Source: Ailurus styani (lineage: Eukaryota > Chordata > Mammalia > Carnivora > Ailuridae). From it: a stretch of DNA of 64,000 nt. The notes under the pieces were generated by a model, which saw only the letters and a program-made list of their open reading frames with translations, ran no database searches and had not been told where the DNA came from. The stretch spans positions 1,014,349 to 1,078,348 of the forward strand of contig LNAC01000273.1 in the NCBI GenBank assembly GCA_002007465.1, in the 5' to 3' direction. Both the position numbers and the translations under genes were made by a program. Of the stretch, positions 11,719 through 22,126 are shown piece after piece (position 1 is the first letter of the stretch; every line of letters begins with the position of its first letter).

Positions 11719-11835
11719 AGAGTGGTTCTCAAACCAGCGAGTACCCACAAGCCACCTGAGAATTTTCCATAATGCAGATCATATCTAGACCTACTAAGTC
11801 AGATTTCTCAGAGATGGTACACATCTTGGCAGGCA
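11719..11835 (+). mobile_element. MER5A-like hAT-Charlie fragment
   Basis: It opens with 'gagtggttctcaaaccagcg', the terminal inverted repeat wording of MER5A, and continues 'ccacctgagaattttccata' and 'cctactaagtcagatttctc'. The 3' terminal repeat is not seen, so it is truncated. Confidence 0.65.
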
Positions 11836-12019
11836 GGTGGGGCAGCTTGGTTGTGCCCCTGGGACACACCACACCCAGCACACATCACCACACGCAGGCC
11901 CACCCAGCACATACTGCTGAGCTGAGGGCTCCAGTCTGTTGGACATGACGACCCCGTAGGCATGCCCGCCACTGCTGCTGCCCCTGTCCTGGCCCAGCTT
12001 GCCTAGATGTGGATTTCTT
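11836..12019. other. GC-rich unassigned patch
   Basis: This short stretch is much richer in G and C than its surroundings, with CA/CC-rich near-repeats ('cacacccagcacacatcacc') and a few CpGs. It lies between the MER5A-like piece and the Tigger element. It is too short and too CpG-poor for a CpG island, and I see no exon-like frame. Confidence 0.5.
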
Positions 12020-12074
12020 CGGTAAATGTATGTACAGTACTTTAAACATATTTTCCTTATGGCTTTCTTAATAG

Positions 12075-12140
12075 TATCTGATATAGATATCTATATATCT
12101 ATGTATTTATATATCTAATATATCTAATATATATATATAA
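12075..12140. repeat. TA-rich palindromic simple sequence
   Basis: 'atatagatatctatatatct' and following (TA)n occur inside the Tigger element and could form short hairpins. Confidence 0.7.
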
Positions 12141-12227
12141 AACTACACAGTATGTGTTAATTGACTGTTTATGTTAGTGGTCAGGCTTCTGGTCAACAGG
12201 AGGTTGTGGTTAAGATTTGGGGGAGTC

Positions 12228-12425
12228 TGGGCGCCTAGGTGGCTCAGTGGGTTAAAGCCTCTGCTTTCGGCTCAGGTCATGATCTCAGGGTCCTGGGATC
12301 GAGGCCCGCATCGGGCTCTCTGCTCAGCGGGGAGCCTGCTTCCCTCTCTTTCTCTGCCTGCCTCTCTGCCTCCTTGTGATCTCTCTCCCTCTGTGAAATA
12401 AATAAATAAAATCTTTAAAAAAAAA
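12228..12425 (+). mobile_element. Can-SINE, mustelid-type, full length
   Basis: The head is 'gggcgcctaggtggctcagt' followed by 'gggttaaagcctctgctttc', with a CT-rich body, (AAAT)n and poly-A. A perfect 16-bp target-site duplication 'aagatttgggggagtc' lies at 12212-12227 and 12426-12441. Low divergence and the perfect duplication mark it as young. It inserted into the Tigger element. Confidence 0.97.
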
Positions 12426-12497
12426 AAGATTTGGGGGAGTCAGAAGATATTCATGGGGGTCAGCACCCCAACCCTCAAGTTGTTCCAGGGTCAACTA

Positions 12498-12772
12498 TAT
12501 ATCTCAAAGGGGCAAAGAAAGCATTTAAAATTGTAAGCTTCCTAAATGACCTTTTTTAAGAGGAGGTTCAGGGCCTTATAGTCAGGTTTTGGTTGGGACA
12601 AACAAATTCCTCTGGCAACATTAAGGTGTCTCAGATGTTTTGCAAGCGTTGGGGGGGTTTACCCTAGGGACAAAGCCTTGAGCTCAGAGAAACTATGCTC
12701 CCGTTTGAACAAGTTCCTGAGGGTGGAGTAGTGATGGACAAAATCATTGGCTCTGAGGGTTGCAGTTCCTTT
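12498..12772. other. unassigned sequence
   Basis: Moderately GC-rich compared with the window, with blocks such as 'ttccttgagctcagag'-like wording that could be LTR-derived. No family is assigned. Confidence 0.35.
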
Positions 12773-12789
12773 AAGAACAGCATGAGGCC

Positions 12790-12946
12790 TGGGCACCTGG
12801 GTGGCTCAGTGGGTTAAGGCCTCTGCCTTCCGCTCAGGTCATGATCCTAGGGTCCTGAGCCCCACATGGGGGTCTCTGCTCAGAGGGAAGACTGCTTCTT
12901 CCTCTCCCATTCTCCCTTGCTTGTGTTCCCTCTCTCTCTCTCTCTC
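12790..12946 (+). mobile_element. Can-SINE, mustelid-type, 5' part of a nested copy
   Basis: Head 'gggcacctgggtggctcagt' to the CT run at 12930-12947. A reverse SINE then begins, so this copy appears interrupted. Its poly-A may be the A run at 13155-13171 after the gap, because 'aagaacagcatgaggc' before the element (12773-12789) resembles 'aagaacatgaggc' after that A run. Confidence 0.8.
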
Positions 12947-13023
12947 TTTTTAAAAGATTTTATTTATTTATATGACAGAGAGAGAGAGATTACAAGTAGT
13001 CAGAGAGGCAGGCAGAGAGAGAG
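12947..13023 (-). mobile_element. Can-SINE, antisense, cut off by the assembly gap
   Basis: 'aaaagattttatttatttat' and 'gacagagagagagagattac' are the complement of a Can-SINE 3' end. The rest of the element is lost in the N run at 13024. Confidence 0.85.
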
Positions 13024-13154
13024 NNNNNNNNNNNNNNNNNNNNNNNNNNNNNNNNNNNNNNNNNNNNNNNNNNNNNNNNNNNNNNNNNNNNNNNNNNNNN
13101 NNNNNNNNNNNNNNNNNNNNNNNNNNNNNNNNNNNNNNNNNNNNNNNNNNNNNN
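13024..13154. other. assembly gap, 131 N
   Basis: A run of N lies between a reverse SINE and a poly-A run. It fits unresolved near-identical nested SINEs. Open frames that cross it are meaningless. Confidence 0.99.
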
Positions 13155-13179
13155 AAAAAAAAAAAAAAAAAGAACATGA

Positions 13180-13374
13180 GGCACCTGGGTGGCTCAGTGG
13201 GTTAAAGCCTCTGCCTTCAGCTCAGGTCATGATCTCAGGGTCCTGGGATTGAGGCCCTCATCAGGTTCTCTGCTCAGCAGGGAGCCTGCTTCCTCCTCTT
13301 TCTCTCTCTGCCTGCCTCTCTGCCTACTTGTGATCTCTCTCTCTGTCAAATAAATAAAATCTTTAAAAAAAAAA
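13180..13374 (+). mobile_element. Can-SINE, mustelid-type, full length
   Basis: Head 'ggcacctgggtggctcagtg', body with 'ctgcctacttgtgatctctc', and poly-A to 13374. Flanks 'aagaacatgag' (13170-13180) and 'aaacagcttgagg' (from 13377) look like a diverged duplication. Confidence 0.9.
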
Positions 13375-15194
13375 CCAAACAGCTTGAGGCCTTTTGAAAA
13401 GAGGGCTTAGAGTAGGCTAACTGGAATTTGGTAAAGGACAGAGTCTTTGTCACTTGTATTGGCTTGGGGGCTCCATAATTGAAACAGCTGAAGGTAGAAG
13501 CCAGAAGCCTCAATAACAAAAAGTTGAATTCAGTGCTAAAGTTTCCAGAATTACACCTGACAATTAAGACATGATTAGCCTTTTAATAGTATTAAGCCTC
13601 TCAAAAAGTTAATTAAAAGAATATTTGCTCTGTATGTGAGACAAAGTTTATTTTCAAATATCTGCTTTCTCTAAAGTTAGTAACATAATGAGAGATAGTT
13701 AAAATTAAAGTGTTAGGTAAGTAGTAAGTCCCTTTAGCAAATAAATAATTCTTATATGAGTTATTGGTATTTAATATTTCTATAAATTATGTAGAAGTTG
13801 CTTTAGAGAGGAAAGACACATAATAGAGTATGCCAAATTAGAATACTTCTGGAATGCCTAAAAATAAGAGCAAAGCAAATCTCTACAGTATTGATATCTC
13901 TAACCACAGAAAGGAGGATGCTTATGAATCCATTATGTGTCCTCAAATTTGTTGAGGAAAATATCAAAATATTTTTAGATTTTTATTGAATTGATAAATA
14001 AGATATTTGTAATGCTCCCTTTTGTCATAAAAAGCAAATGTCACATGAAAAAATGTAAACACAGGTAAAGATTTATAATCAAATATGATACATACAGATA
14101 TTTACAAAGATTTAATGTATTCCTCTTTAAAACAAAATTCCAATAATTTCACTGGAACTCTTGATCCACGTCTATCCCACTTGTTAAAAGTCGTGCATCT
14201 CATTATTCCATCTTTTATCAACTTTCTATGATTTGGGGTCTTCTACATGGAATTCAAGTATATTTTCGTACTTTTGGGCTATGTTAGAGCTATTGGTAAA
14301 TTCTAGCAAGTCTTTTGCCTTTCATGATTTTTTCACTTGTTCCTCAAACTTGGCCAATACAAACATTTAAGATAGTTTGGCTTATTTTTTTTTGCGAGCT
14401 GATGATTAATTGGCTATTAAGAATAGTTAGTTTTTTCTCCTCTTTGAATCTCCTTGCTCAGTAGAGCAATAGAGCTCAAATAGAGCTCTCATTAGAGAGC
14501 TACTCAATAGAGCTACTCTTCCCCTTCCCAAAATATCTAGTTCAGGAAAATATAAAGTACTATAAATTCTAATCTATCCCTCTGGCAATTTTCATTATAT
14601 TTTCTGGTAATTCCATCTAGACAGATTGTCCTTTTTTCTTCTGCATTTATGAGTAGTATAATTTCTGTGTTTCAAAAATATTCTCGATTCCTGGTGCTCT
14701 TCTTGAAGCCTTCCATCTCATTTTAAGAATTTTAATTATTTGAAGGGATATTTCAGAATTAACATAATAGTCTCAGGTAGAGCTTTTGTTCAACTAAATT
14801 ATCCGTTTCTAGAGTTGTGTCATTTATTTTCCGGACACATATTAGGAAGTTAATATTTGTTAATAAATGAAAGAAACATATTTGAACAGTGGTCATGAAA
14901 TCAAACATATAAAGTATAACAATCCTTTAAATGTTAAAACTGATCTGAACATAAACTTCTAGTCATTCTGTACATTCTGCTTTAGACAATTTTTTCTTCT
15001 CTGTTCTCTCATTCTGCTCATAGCTGCTTTCCATGTGCATTGTTTTTTGTGCTGTTGTTTTTTTCAAGGGAGATTTATGGGATTTGCAAAGCCATATTGC
15101 TCATAGAACCACATCTATTACTGACTAATTCTAGTGTCTAATAATTTAGATAATAAAATTACTCATTAGAGTTATACTAAAATCTCACAGTTCA
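13375..15194. other. unassigned AT-rich sequence
   Basis: No repeat family or exon is recognised in about 1.8 kb. A local cluster of 'agagct' words near 14461-14515 is a degenerate short repeat. It is probably unique DNA. Confidence 0.5.
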
Positions 15195-15345
15195 GAGACC
15201 AAGCATGATTAACTTGAACATGAGAAAACCTGGACTTGAGCCCCAGTTCTGAAAATTATTAGCCATGGGACTTTTGAGTAAATCCTTTAGTTTCTCTGAA
15301 CACTAGTTTCTAAATCTCTAAAATGGGAATAATAATGCCTGTTCC
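15195..15345 (+). mobile_element. MIR SINE
   Basis: 'aaacctggacttgagcccca', 'aaatctctaaaatgggaata' and 'ataatgcctgttcc' are the MIR core in order. Confidence 0.8.
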
Positions 15346-15479
15346 ATCTTGGATATCCAAATGAGGATGTGCATGCCAGTAAATGAAACAAATATCAAGT
15401 TGTCTTCTGAAACTTGGGCATTCTCCCATAGCCACTAAATCATGTGTTTCCTTCTGACCATCTTTTCCCACATATCTGT

Positions 15480-15725
15480 TGTTTCCTTCCATTTCTTGTC
15501 ATCCCTATTACCTCAATTACAGTGATTCTTTATTTCAGGCCTTCCTCCTATCTTATTTGTATCATTACAATATCCAACCCATATTAGTCCGTTTTCAGAA
15601 TTGTACCCCCTAGTAAAATCTTAACCCTGTCTCTCACCTCCTCCAAATCATTTAGTAACTTTGTGGGCAATACAGGTTAGGTTACCTACCCTCAGTCTGA
15701 TCTTCATTCTACCTTGCTTGCCTCC
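15480..15725 (+). mobile_element. LINE-2 fragment
   Basis: 'cctcaattacagtgattctt' followed by 'ctcacctcctccaaatcatt' and 'ctcagtctgatcttcattct' resembles sense L2 sequence. Strongly diverged. Confidence 0.4.
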
Positions 15726-16039
15726 ATCGTAAAGACTATACAAGTTTAATACACACAGTAGAACTGTACAGGGTGAATCTTGGGAGTGTTTTTCCTTTCC
15801 TCACAAAAGGGAAATGAGATGACATAAAAAGAAGAGGCCCGGCAATGCTACCATTTTCCCCTCTTCCTGCTTCTTTCTCTGTTGAACAGATATGTGGAGG
15901 CTCCACAGACCTCATATGGTCATGAGGAATACCAAGAGAAGGCAGGGGTATGGTCTCTGATATGGGTAAATTGTTGAATCAGTGCCAGCAGCCCATACTA
16001 CCTCTGGAATTTGTTAGGTAGAAATAATAAGCTCCTATT

Positions 16040-16265
16040 TGTTGCACTTTGGCATTTGAATGTTCTTTCCAGTTTTAATTGGTAATGTTCTCTACTGCCT
16101 TTGGGATAAAACTCAAGCTTTATTTTTTAGTGTTCAAAATCTTTTAGGTTTATTTCTAGTATACATTTTCCAGCATCTTGAACTATATCATCCATGTGAA
16201 GATCCTTGTATCTCTTCAGGCTCTTGAACAGACCTCTGCCTTTGAAAATTCTTCTGGCAAACATG
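16040..16265 (+). mobile_element. LINE-2 fragment
   Basis: 'tttgggataaaactcaagct' corresponds to the L2 'caggataaagtccaaactcc' block, and 'caggctcttgaacagacctc' to the later part. Probably the continuation of the copy at 15480. Confidence 0.4.
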
Positions 16266-16848
16266 ATTTTTTTTCAGTAGATCCCCCCCCCACATTTTAT
16301 TTTATTATTATTATTTTACAGGTACCACTTATTCACTTTCAAGCTTTTGGTAATCTACTGTCCTCTCTTTTGTTCCTTGAGAACTAGTCACACACAGAAG
16401 CCTTAGCTGAGAGTACTTTCATGAGATACACTGAAAGGAAATGAGGGCAGCAAGTTGGGTAGAAAGAGAAGCTGTCCCTCAGAACAGGTGCAGCTAAGCC
16501 ATCAGGCAATCCCATGAGGAATTATGAATCTGAGATGACCCTTCAGAGTTTCCCAGATGGAAACCAGGAGGTCACAATTTTGATCCCACATAACTTTTGG
16601 TTAAACAGTTCCATGCATCTGAAGGCAATTCTCCAATAGGGGCAGGTAGGAGTGATTCTTCAGCTACCACATATCCTAGCTGCTAGGAATTGGGTGGGGT
16701 GGAATTAAAGTCATCTGGGTAGAGCAGCAAGTTACCCTCCACCTTGCTTTTCTGTGCTCACATTGGTAATGATGGGCTGGTCAGTGCAGAAGCTCACTTA
16801 CTGGTTTCTCTTCACTCTTTGTGGGTTCCTTGAAGCAAGAGGTCATTT

Positions 16849-16850
<2 letters not shown>
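16266..16850. other. unassigned sequence
   Basis: Contains a C run at about 16282-16290. No gene or repeat family is recognised. Confidence 0.4.

Positions 16851-16854
<4 letters not shown>

Positions 16855-16891
<37 letters not shown>
16855..16891. repeat. (CT)n microsatellite
   Basis: A pure CT run of about 37 bases abuts the reverse SINE. It is likely length-variable. Confidence 0.95.
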
Positions 16892-16897
<6 letters not shown>

Positions 16898-17079
16898 AAG
16901 ATTTTATTTATTTATTTCACAGAGGGAGAAAGATCACAAGTAGGCTGAGAGGCAGGCAGAGAGAGAGGAGGAAGCAGGCTCCCTGCTGAGCAGAGAGCTC
17001 GATGCGGGGCTTGATCTCAGGACCCTGAGATCATGAGCTGAAGGCAGAGGCTTTAACCCACTGAGCCACCCAGGCGCCC
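16892..17079 (-). mobile_element. Can-SINE, mustelid-type, antisense
   Basis: The 'ttaagattttatttattta' tail, 'gaggcaggcagagagagagg' body and 'ccactgagccacccaggcgc' head complement are all seen. No clear target-site duplication, perhaps because the CT run has changed length. Confidence 0.93.
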
Positions 17080-17495
17080 TTGTTCTTAATACGCTTTCTG
17101 ATTTCAAAACAAAGTCAGGTGTGTGGAAAGCATGTCAATTGAATGAAAATATCATCTTATGAAAGTACATAGGATTATTATTTTGTGGAAGAGATTTTAA
17201 TGTTTTAAAGATGAAAGAAGAATAAATAATGATGAATAAAGATGAACTATTTCTCCATATTATATTCAAAGGTGAAGTAAATATCATTTTCATAAAAATA
17301 ATCAAAGGTACAACAGATACCTTTCATAAATACATCATCAATATGGTTAAAAGAGATTATTAATATTAATCTTTATTATGTAGTAACTGATTTTAGGGAA
17401 GCGATTTCATCATACATCTAAGATGGTAACCATCCTAAACCAAATGAAATTGCGGTATTAATGCTCTACAGTTTCCCTTTTCTGTTTGGAAAATA
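17080..17495. other. unassigned AT-rich sequence
   Basis: No family or exon is recognised. Confidence 0.45.
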
Positions 17496-17502
17496 TAGTT
17501 TT

Positions 17503-17503
17503 N
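17503..17503. other. single N
   Basis: A one-base N lies just upstream of a SINE's left duplication. Its partner at 17718 brackets the element. Confidence 0.95.
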
Positions 17504-17525
17504 CAGTTTTAAAAGGAAATAGGCT

Positions 17526-17719
17526 TGGGGCGCCTGGGTGGCTCAGTGGGTTAAAGCCGCTGCCTTCGGCTCAGGTCATGATCCCAGGGTCCTGGGATCG
17601 AGGCCCACATCGGGCTCTCTGCTCAGCAGGGAGCCTGCTTCCTCCTCTCTCCTCTCTCTACCTGCCTCTCTGCCTACTTGTAATCTCTCTCTCGGTGTCA
17701 AATGAATAAATAAAATCNT
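17526..17719 (+). mobile_element. Can-SINE, mustelid-type, full length, very young
   Basis: Head 'ggggcgcctgggtggctcag', near-consensus body and AAATGAATAAATAAAATC tail. A perfect 21-bp target-site duplication lies at 17505-17525 and 17720-17740 (starts 'agttttaaaagg', ends 'ataggct'). Single Ns at 17503 and 17718 bracket the element and its left duplication. It may be polymorphic or patched into the assembly. Confidence 0.97.
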
Positions 17720-17859
17720 AGTTTTAAAAGGAAATAGGCTATTAATCAGAAAAGTCTTGATATATTCGTGGAATCGATTTATTTTTATTTAATCGACATA
17801 TTCTTTGCTTTTATCTACAAATAATAAATTATCCTCAAAAGGATTGAACAAATAAAGAT

Positions 17860-18230
17860 TTATTTCTCTCCAGCAAGAAGTCACATGAAGGCACGGTAGG
17901 ACTGCAGAGAAGCTCAATGGTAGTACGACAGTTTGGGGTGCTTTCTATCCTGTACCGTGCCAATCTTAACAATTATCTTTTTTCGCCTTGTGCTGCTCCC
18001 AGTATCATGTTCACATTCAAGGTTGGAAGATGGGAGATTGAGATGTTTTTTGCTCTTTTATGAGAAAAGTGAAGTCTGTCCCACAGCTCCCTAACATGCA
18101 TCAATCATCACTTTTGCCTGGTTTCTGCTTACATCTCACTGGCTGCCTCTAGCTGTAAGGGAAACTGACGAGTTGAGGGGTATTTTTTTCCAGCATTTGC
18201 ACAGAGACATAAATAACAGTGAAAGAGGGG
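17860..18230. repeat. possible old interspersed repeat, family unassigned
   Basis: 'aataaagatttatttctctc' followed by a moderately GC-rich body resembles an old mammalian repeat that begins with a 'tttatttctc' block. The family and orientation are not secure. Confidence 0.3.
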
Positions 18231-18394
18231 ATTGGTGATTGGCATTGGTCTATTCAATAAATAGGATCTACAATACTTAGAAAACTGCTGTTTGCAGAAC
18301 TCAGTTGATGAGCTTTTCTGAGGACAGTGGAGGGAAGAGGTGGGATTAGAAAATAGGACTTAAAGTGCCTAGAAGGCTGGAATATTTTGTGTTC

Positions 18395-18466
18395 ATCTCT
18401 ACAGTCCCATTGTCTACCACGGTGCCTTGAATTTAAGAGACACTTAACAAATGCTTGATGAATTAA
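18395..18466 (+). mobile_element. LINE-2 3' end
   Basis: 'tacagtcccattgtctacca', 'cggtgccttgaatttaagag' and 'acaaatgcttgatgaattaa' follow the L2 terminal sequence. Confidence 0.65.
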
Positions 18467-19729
18467 TTATCAGTGATCATATCATCCCTGTAAATGTTGA
18501 TTATAGATGTTACAGGCACATATGTTCCTGATAACTTTTATATTGTCATATTTTATATGAGAGCCTAGATGCAAGTATAAAATCACTTCAACTGTAAGGT
18601 TATTGAGATTCAATTTAATGCTCCAAAGAGAAACTTAGCACATATTTAAGAAAGTCGATATTTAGAACTTAAAAAAAAAAGAATGAAATAAATGTTGAAG
18701 ACTAGTAATCTGCTTTATGAATGTCATAGTATTTGTTAAAATTCCATGTAAGTATTTCAGTAGTGGAGTGACAGTTCACCAAATGAATTATAACACCATA
18801 TAATTATCCTTAAGTAATGCAAACTAGGATTCCATATGACTAGTGACAGTGGCATATAATGATAGTGTCATCTCTCCATTTAGGGTACAACATGCAATCA
18901 GAGAAGATGAGATGAATCCTAAATGGGTGGGTAATGCTCCATATTACAAATTGAACAGATTATGATATCAGGCTGATACCCAATCCATCCGTTAGCTGTG
19001 GAGGACAGGGGACGTATTGTTAGTTAGGGTGATCAGGCCAGGTGGTACTTCATTCAATATCACAGCTGTGCTAAACTTCCACTCAGAAACCTAAAACCAT
19101 GTGAAACTTTCCTTGTTTGGGGTCACAGTGGAAGTAAAGAGCGGCAGCTGGGGTATATTCTTAACAAGTTCCGTGCAGAGATTCTTTAGTTGAAATTAAA
19201 AATGAAAACCTTTGCAATATGCCATGAGGAATAATGATTTAAAGCCCAGGTTCTGCTGTTTGCTTTTGGATTATTATGTGGTGTAATTTTTGAATTTCCG
19301 ATCAATTCATTCAGTCCCGCAAAGCCAACGACAGTCGTGGCATATGTAGTATTTGTTATTCAACAAAATATTGAAATGATTCCTACAAAGAATGTATTTT
19401 AGTTCCTGGGACACAGTATGCTCTTAATAGAAAGTGGCTGTTAATTTCATCATTCTTGAATTGTTGTGAATTTCTAGTTTCTGACTCCCTGTCCACACCC
19501 TGTCCCATCCTTGTTTAATTTACCCTTTCTGAAAATAGCTGTATGGCCTGCATTTTCCTATGTATGCATTGTCATCTATATGGCAATACATGAACATAGG
19601 AAATCAAGAAACCTCTTCAGCCGGATTTTCCTTCTGATTCAGAGGTGGAATGAGGCTGCCTTTGTTTTGATAAGATGTACCACGTTAGTGAAAACCCCAG
19701 TTTATCCACAAGGCGCCTTTCTGTGACTT
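18467..19729. other. unassigned, repeat-poor sequence
   Basis: About 1.2 kb holds no recognised repeat. The part at about 18880-19160 is less AT-rich than its surroundings. No splice-flanked conserved frame is seen. Confidence 0.45.
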
Positions 19730-20465
19730 TCGTTTTTTAATTGAAGTAGAATTAGTGCATCATGTTAACATTATTTTGAGGTGTACAGCATAGTGATTTG
19801 ATAAGTTTATACTTCAGGTTTTTCTCTCCACCAGTGTAGCTACCGTCTGTCACTGTAGAAATCTTTACGATACCATTGACTATATTCCCTATGCTGTGCC
19901 TTTCATCCCTGTGACATTCATTCCATAACTAGAAGCTCATCCTCCCCACTCCCCTTTACCTATTTTGCCCATCCCCTACTCCATTCCCCTCTGGCAACCA
20001 TCAGTTTGTTTTCTGTATTTATGGGTCTGTTTCTGCTTTTTTTGTTTTTTTATTTGTTTGTTCATTTGTTTTCTCTTTAGGCTTCGCATAGAACTGAAAT
20101 CATATGGTATTTGTCTTTCTCTGACCTATTTCACTTGGCATGATACCTTCTAGCTCCATCCCTGTTGTCACAAATGACATGATCTCATTTTTTTATGACT
20201 AACATTTCATTGTTGCGTGTGTGAGTGGGTCCCTACACATACCTTCTTTATCCATTTACCTATTGATGGACACTTAAGTTGCTTCCATTTTTTGGCTACT
20301 GTAAATAATACTGTAATAAACAAGGGGTACATAAATCTTTTTGAATTTGTATTTTCATTTTCTGTGGGAAAATCCCCAGTGGTGGAATTACTAGTTGTAT
20401 GGCTTTTTAAAAAATTTTTTGAGGAACCTCAATACTATTTTCCACAGTGGCTGTACCAATTGTAT
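19730..20465 (-). mobile_element. LINE-1 3' part, antisense
   Basis: 'gaggtgtacagcatagtgat', 'ctatgctgtgcctttcatcc', 'ttggcatgataccttctagc', 'tgatggacacttaagttgct' and 'cacagtggctgtaccaattg' give the complement of an L1M 3' end plus ORF2 C-terminus. The 106-residue + strand frame here is antisense to L1. Confidence 0.88.
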
Positions 20466-21898
20466 ACATTTTTAACAGGATATTCCCTGCAGAGGTCTGA
20501 AACCTCTTGGGTCCCAGGCTTGAAGAATGTTACTTGAGATCAATTTCAGGAACCTCTCAACCTTGTGGAAGCTAGTTTTAGATAAGGCCCAACCTGTCTA
20601 ACCTTACTCGATGCTACTTGTGAATGGAATAAATGCCTGCCCCAAGCATACATGCCAACATGAAAGCCGGAGTCTGTGGTAAATTTCTCATAGTAAAAGG
20701 AATATGGGAATTAGAAGCACCAAATCCATAGAAAACTGAGGAGTTTGACTTGTTTATTTACATAGACATGTTTAATGTGAAGGCATATGATGGCCTCTTC
20801 CACTTTAGTTCTGTATCCTAAAAGAGATGTTGTCTTTGACCATATCATATTTAATAAAGAACATCTTTTAAGTGATTTTCAAGATGAAAGAAAAGAACAA
20901 GATGCCTTACAAAGTGGTATGGCCTACCCCATAATTTGTTATAAGACATTCTTTGCACACTTTATGCATAATTATGAAGATTCAAAACATGAAGGACATT
21001 GTAGTTTTGCTGAGACACATCAGAACTGGTAGCTGAGACCAATTAAGAATCCTTATCCTTCACATGGCTTCTTGGTATGTTACTTCCCTTTTGGTGGTAA
21101 AATTCTCATAAGATGATGAAAACAAGCAAAAAGAGATAGCTTTCTCTTTCTCTCTCTCTCATTCTATGTGTGTATCTCTGCGTATGCATATGTGTGTGAG
21201 AGAAAGATTTTGTTCTAATAAAAAGCAAATTCAAAATGCTACTGGTATAAAAAAAAGAAGTAACTTACAAAAGCAGTGTTTCTCAGTATAAAGAAAAATG
21301 ATCCAAAACGTTAAAATGAGGCCTGAGCTTGGCTGTGTATCTTTCAATGTCAAACTAGCACACTGTCTAACAAGGCTTTTCAATGACTATTTATTTTATT
21401 CCTTAGGAGATTGTACCTTTGTTTGATGTTCTATTGATGAGGAGCTAAATGTTGTTATATTTTATTCAAACTTGTGGATTTTGTCCAGTAGAAATGCAAA
21501 TCATTTCTGCCATGTATAGAAATAGATGCATGCTTACTGTTGCTTTGTCCTTTAGGACATTAACCAATTTTATGTTCAACTTAGCAAACTTAGTACCGTG
21601 TGACTTTCCTCATTAGCTATATACATCTGTTTCTCCATTGCTCTTCGAATTGTCCTTACCATCTTGATGTTCCCCATTAATAAGTTAAGTAAGTCTTTGG
21701 CATGTATTCATTCACTCTATGTATGAGAGTCACGTTTTAAACTTTGTGAAAATTAGGCTAAGATTACAGGCACTAAAACTATCCTTTGTGGGAAAAAGAT
21801 GAACTCCTCTTTCTGCTGCATGATTCTCTATCTCGCTAGTAATTCTCTATCTTTATAGTAATATAAAATTTAATACATTGAGTTTTACCTCCTCAATG
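20466..21898. other. unassigned sequence
   Basis: No family is named. A pyrimidine and TG/CA-rich stretch lies at about 21140-21205. An 81-residue frame at 20787-21032 has no recognisable domain. Confidence 0.4.
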
Positions 21899-21908
21899 CT
21901 TAACTTTA

Positions 21909-22116
21909 TTTTTTTTAAAGATTTTAATTATTTACTTGAGAGAGAGGACGTACAAGCAGAGGGTGGGGAAAGGGAGAAGCAGGCAGGGTGCTCAAGCAGG
22001 GAGCTCAGCAGGCTCACTGAGCAGGGAGCCTGACACAGGGCTCGATCCCAGGACCGCCGGATCATGACCTGAGCTGAAGGCAGATGCTTAACCAACTGAG
22101 CCACTTAGGCACCCCT
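21909..22116 (-). mobile_element. Can-SINE, older type, antisense, with internal duplication
   Basis: Tail 'ttaaagattttaattattta', head complement 'gagccacttaggcaccc'. A 10-bp target-site duplication 'cttaacttta' lies at 21899-21908 and 22117-22126. The 'gcagggagct' / 'gcagggagcc' block occurs twice (about 21994-22030), so the element is longer than its relatives. Confidence 0.93.
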
Positions 22117-22126
22117 CTTAACTTTA

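Larger units (their letters stand above)
12020..12497 (+). mobile_element. Tigger DNA transposon 3' end, split by a Can-SINE
   Basis: The A/T-rich region 'ggtaaatgtatgtacagtac', 'tgttaattgactgtttatgt' and 'ggcttctggtcaacaggagg' leads to the terminal inverted repeat 'gttgttccagggtcaacta' at about 12478-12497. This is the 3' end of a Tigger1/MER2-type element. The 5' terminal repeat and any transposase frame are missing. A SINE with 16-bp duplications interrupts it. Confidence 0.85.

Noticed and set aside
11836..12019. CpG island or promoter
   Set aside because: Too short, few CpG pairs, no transcript-like downstream exon.
12866..13252. 128-residue open frame on the + strand
   Set aside because: It runs through the 131-N gap and is made of SINE, CT-run and N sequence; it is not a gene.
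17526..17600. tRNA-like head with A- and B-box-like words
   Set aside because: This is the tRNA-Lys-derived head of a SINE, repeated all over the window; it lacks a complete cloverleaf and is not a tRNA gene.
20217..20537. 106-residue + strand frame
   Set aside because: It is largely antisense to an L1 ORF2 C-terminal region; a shadow of the repeat.
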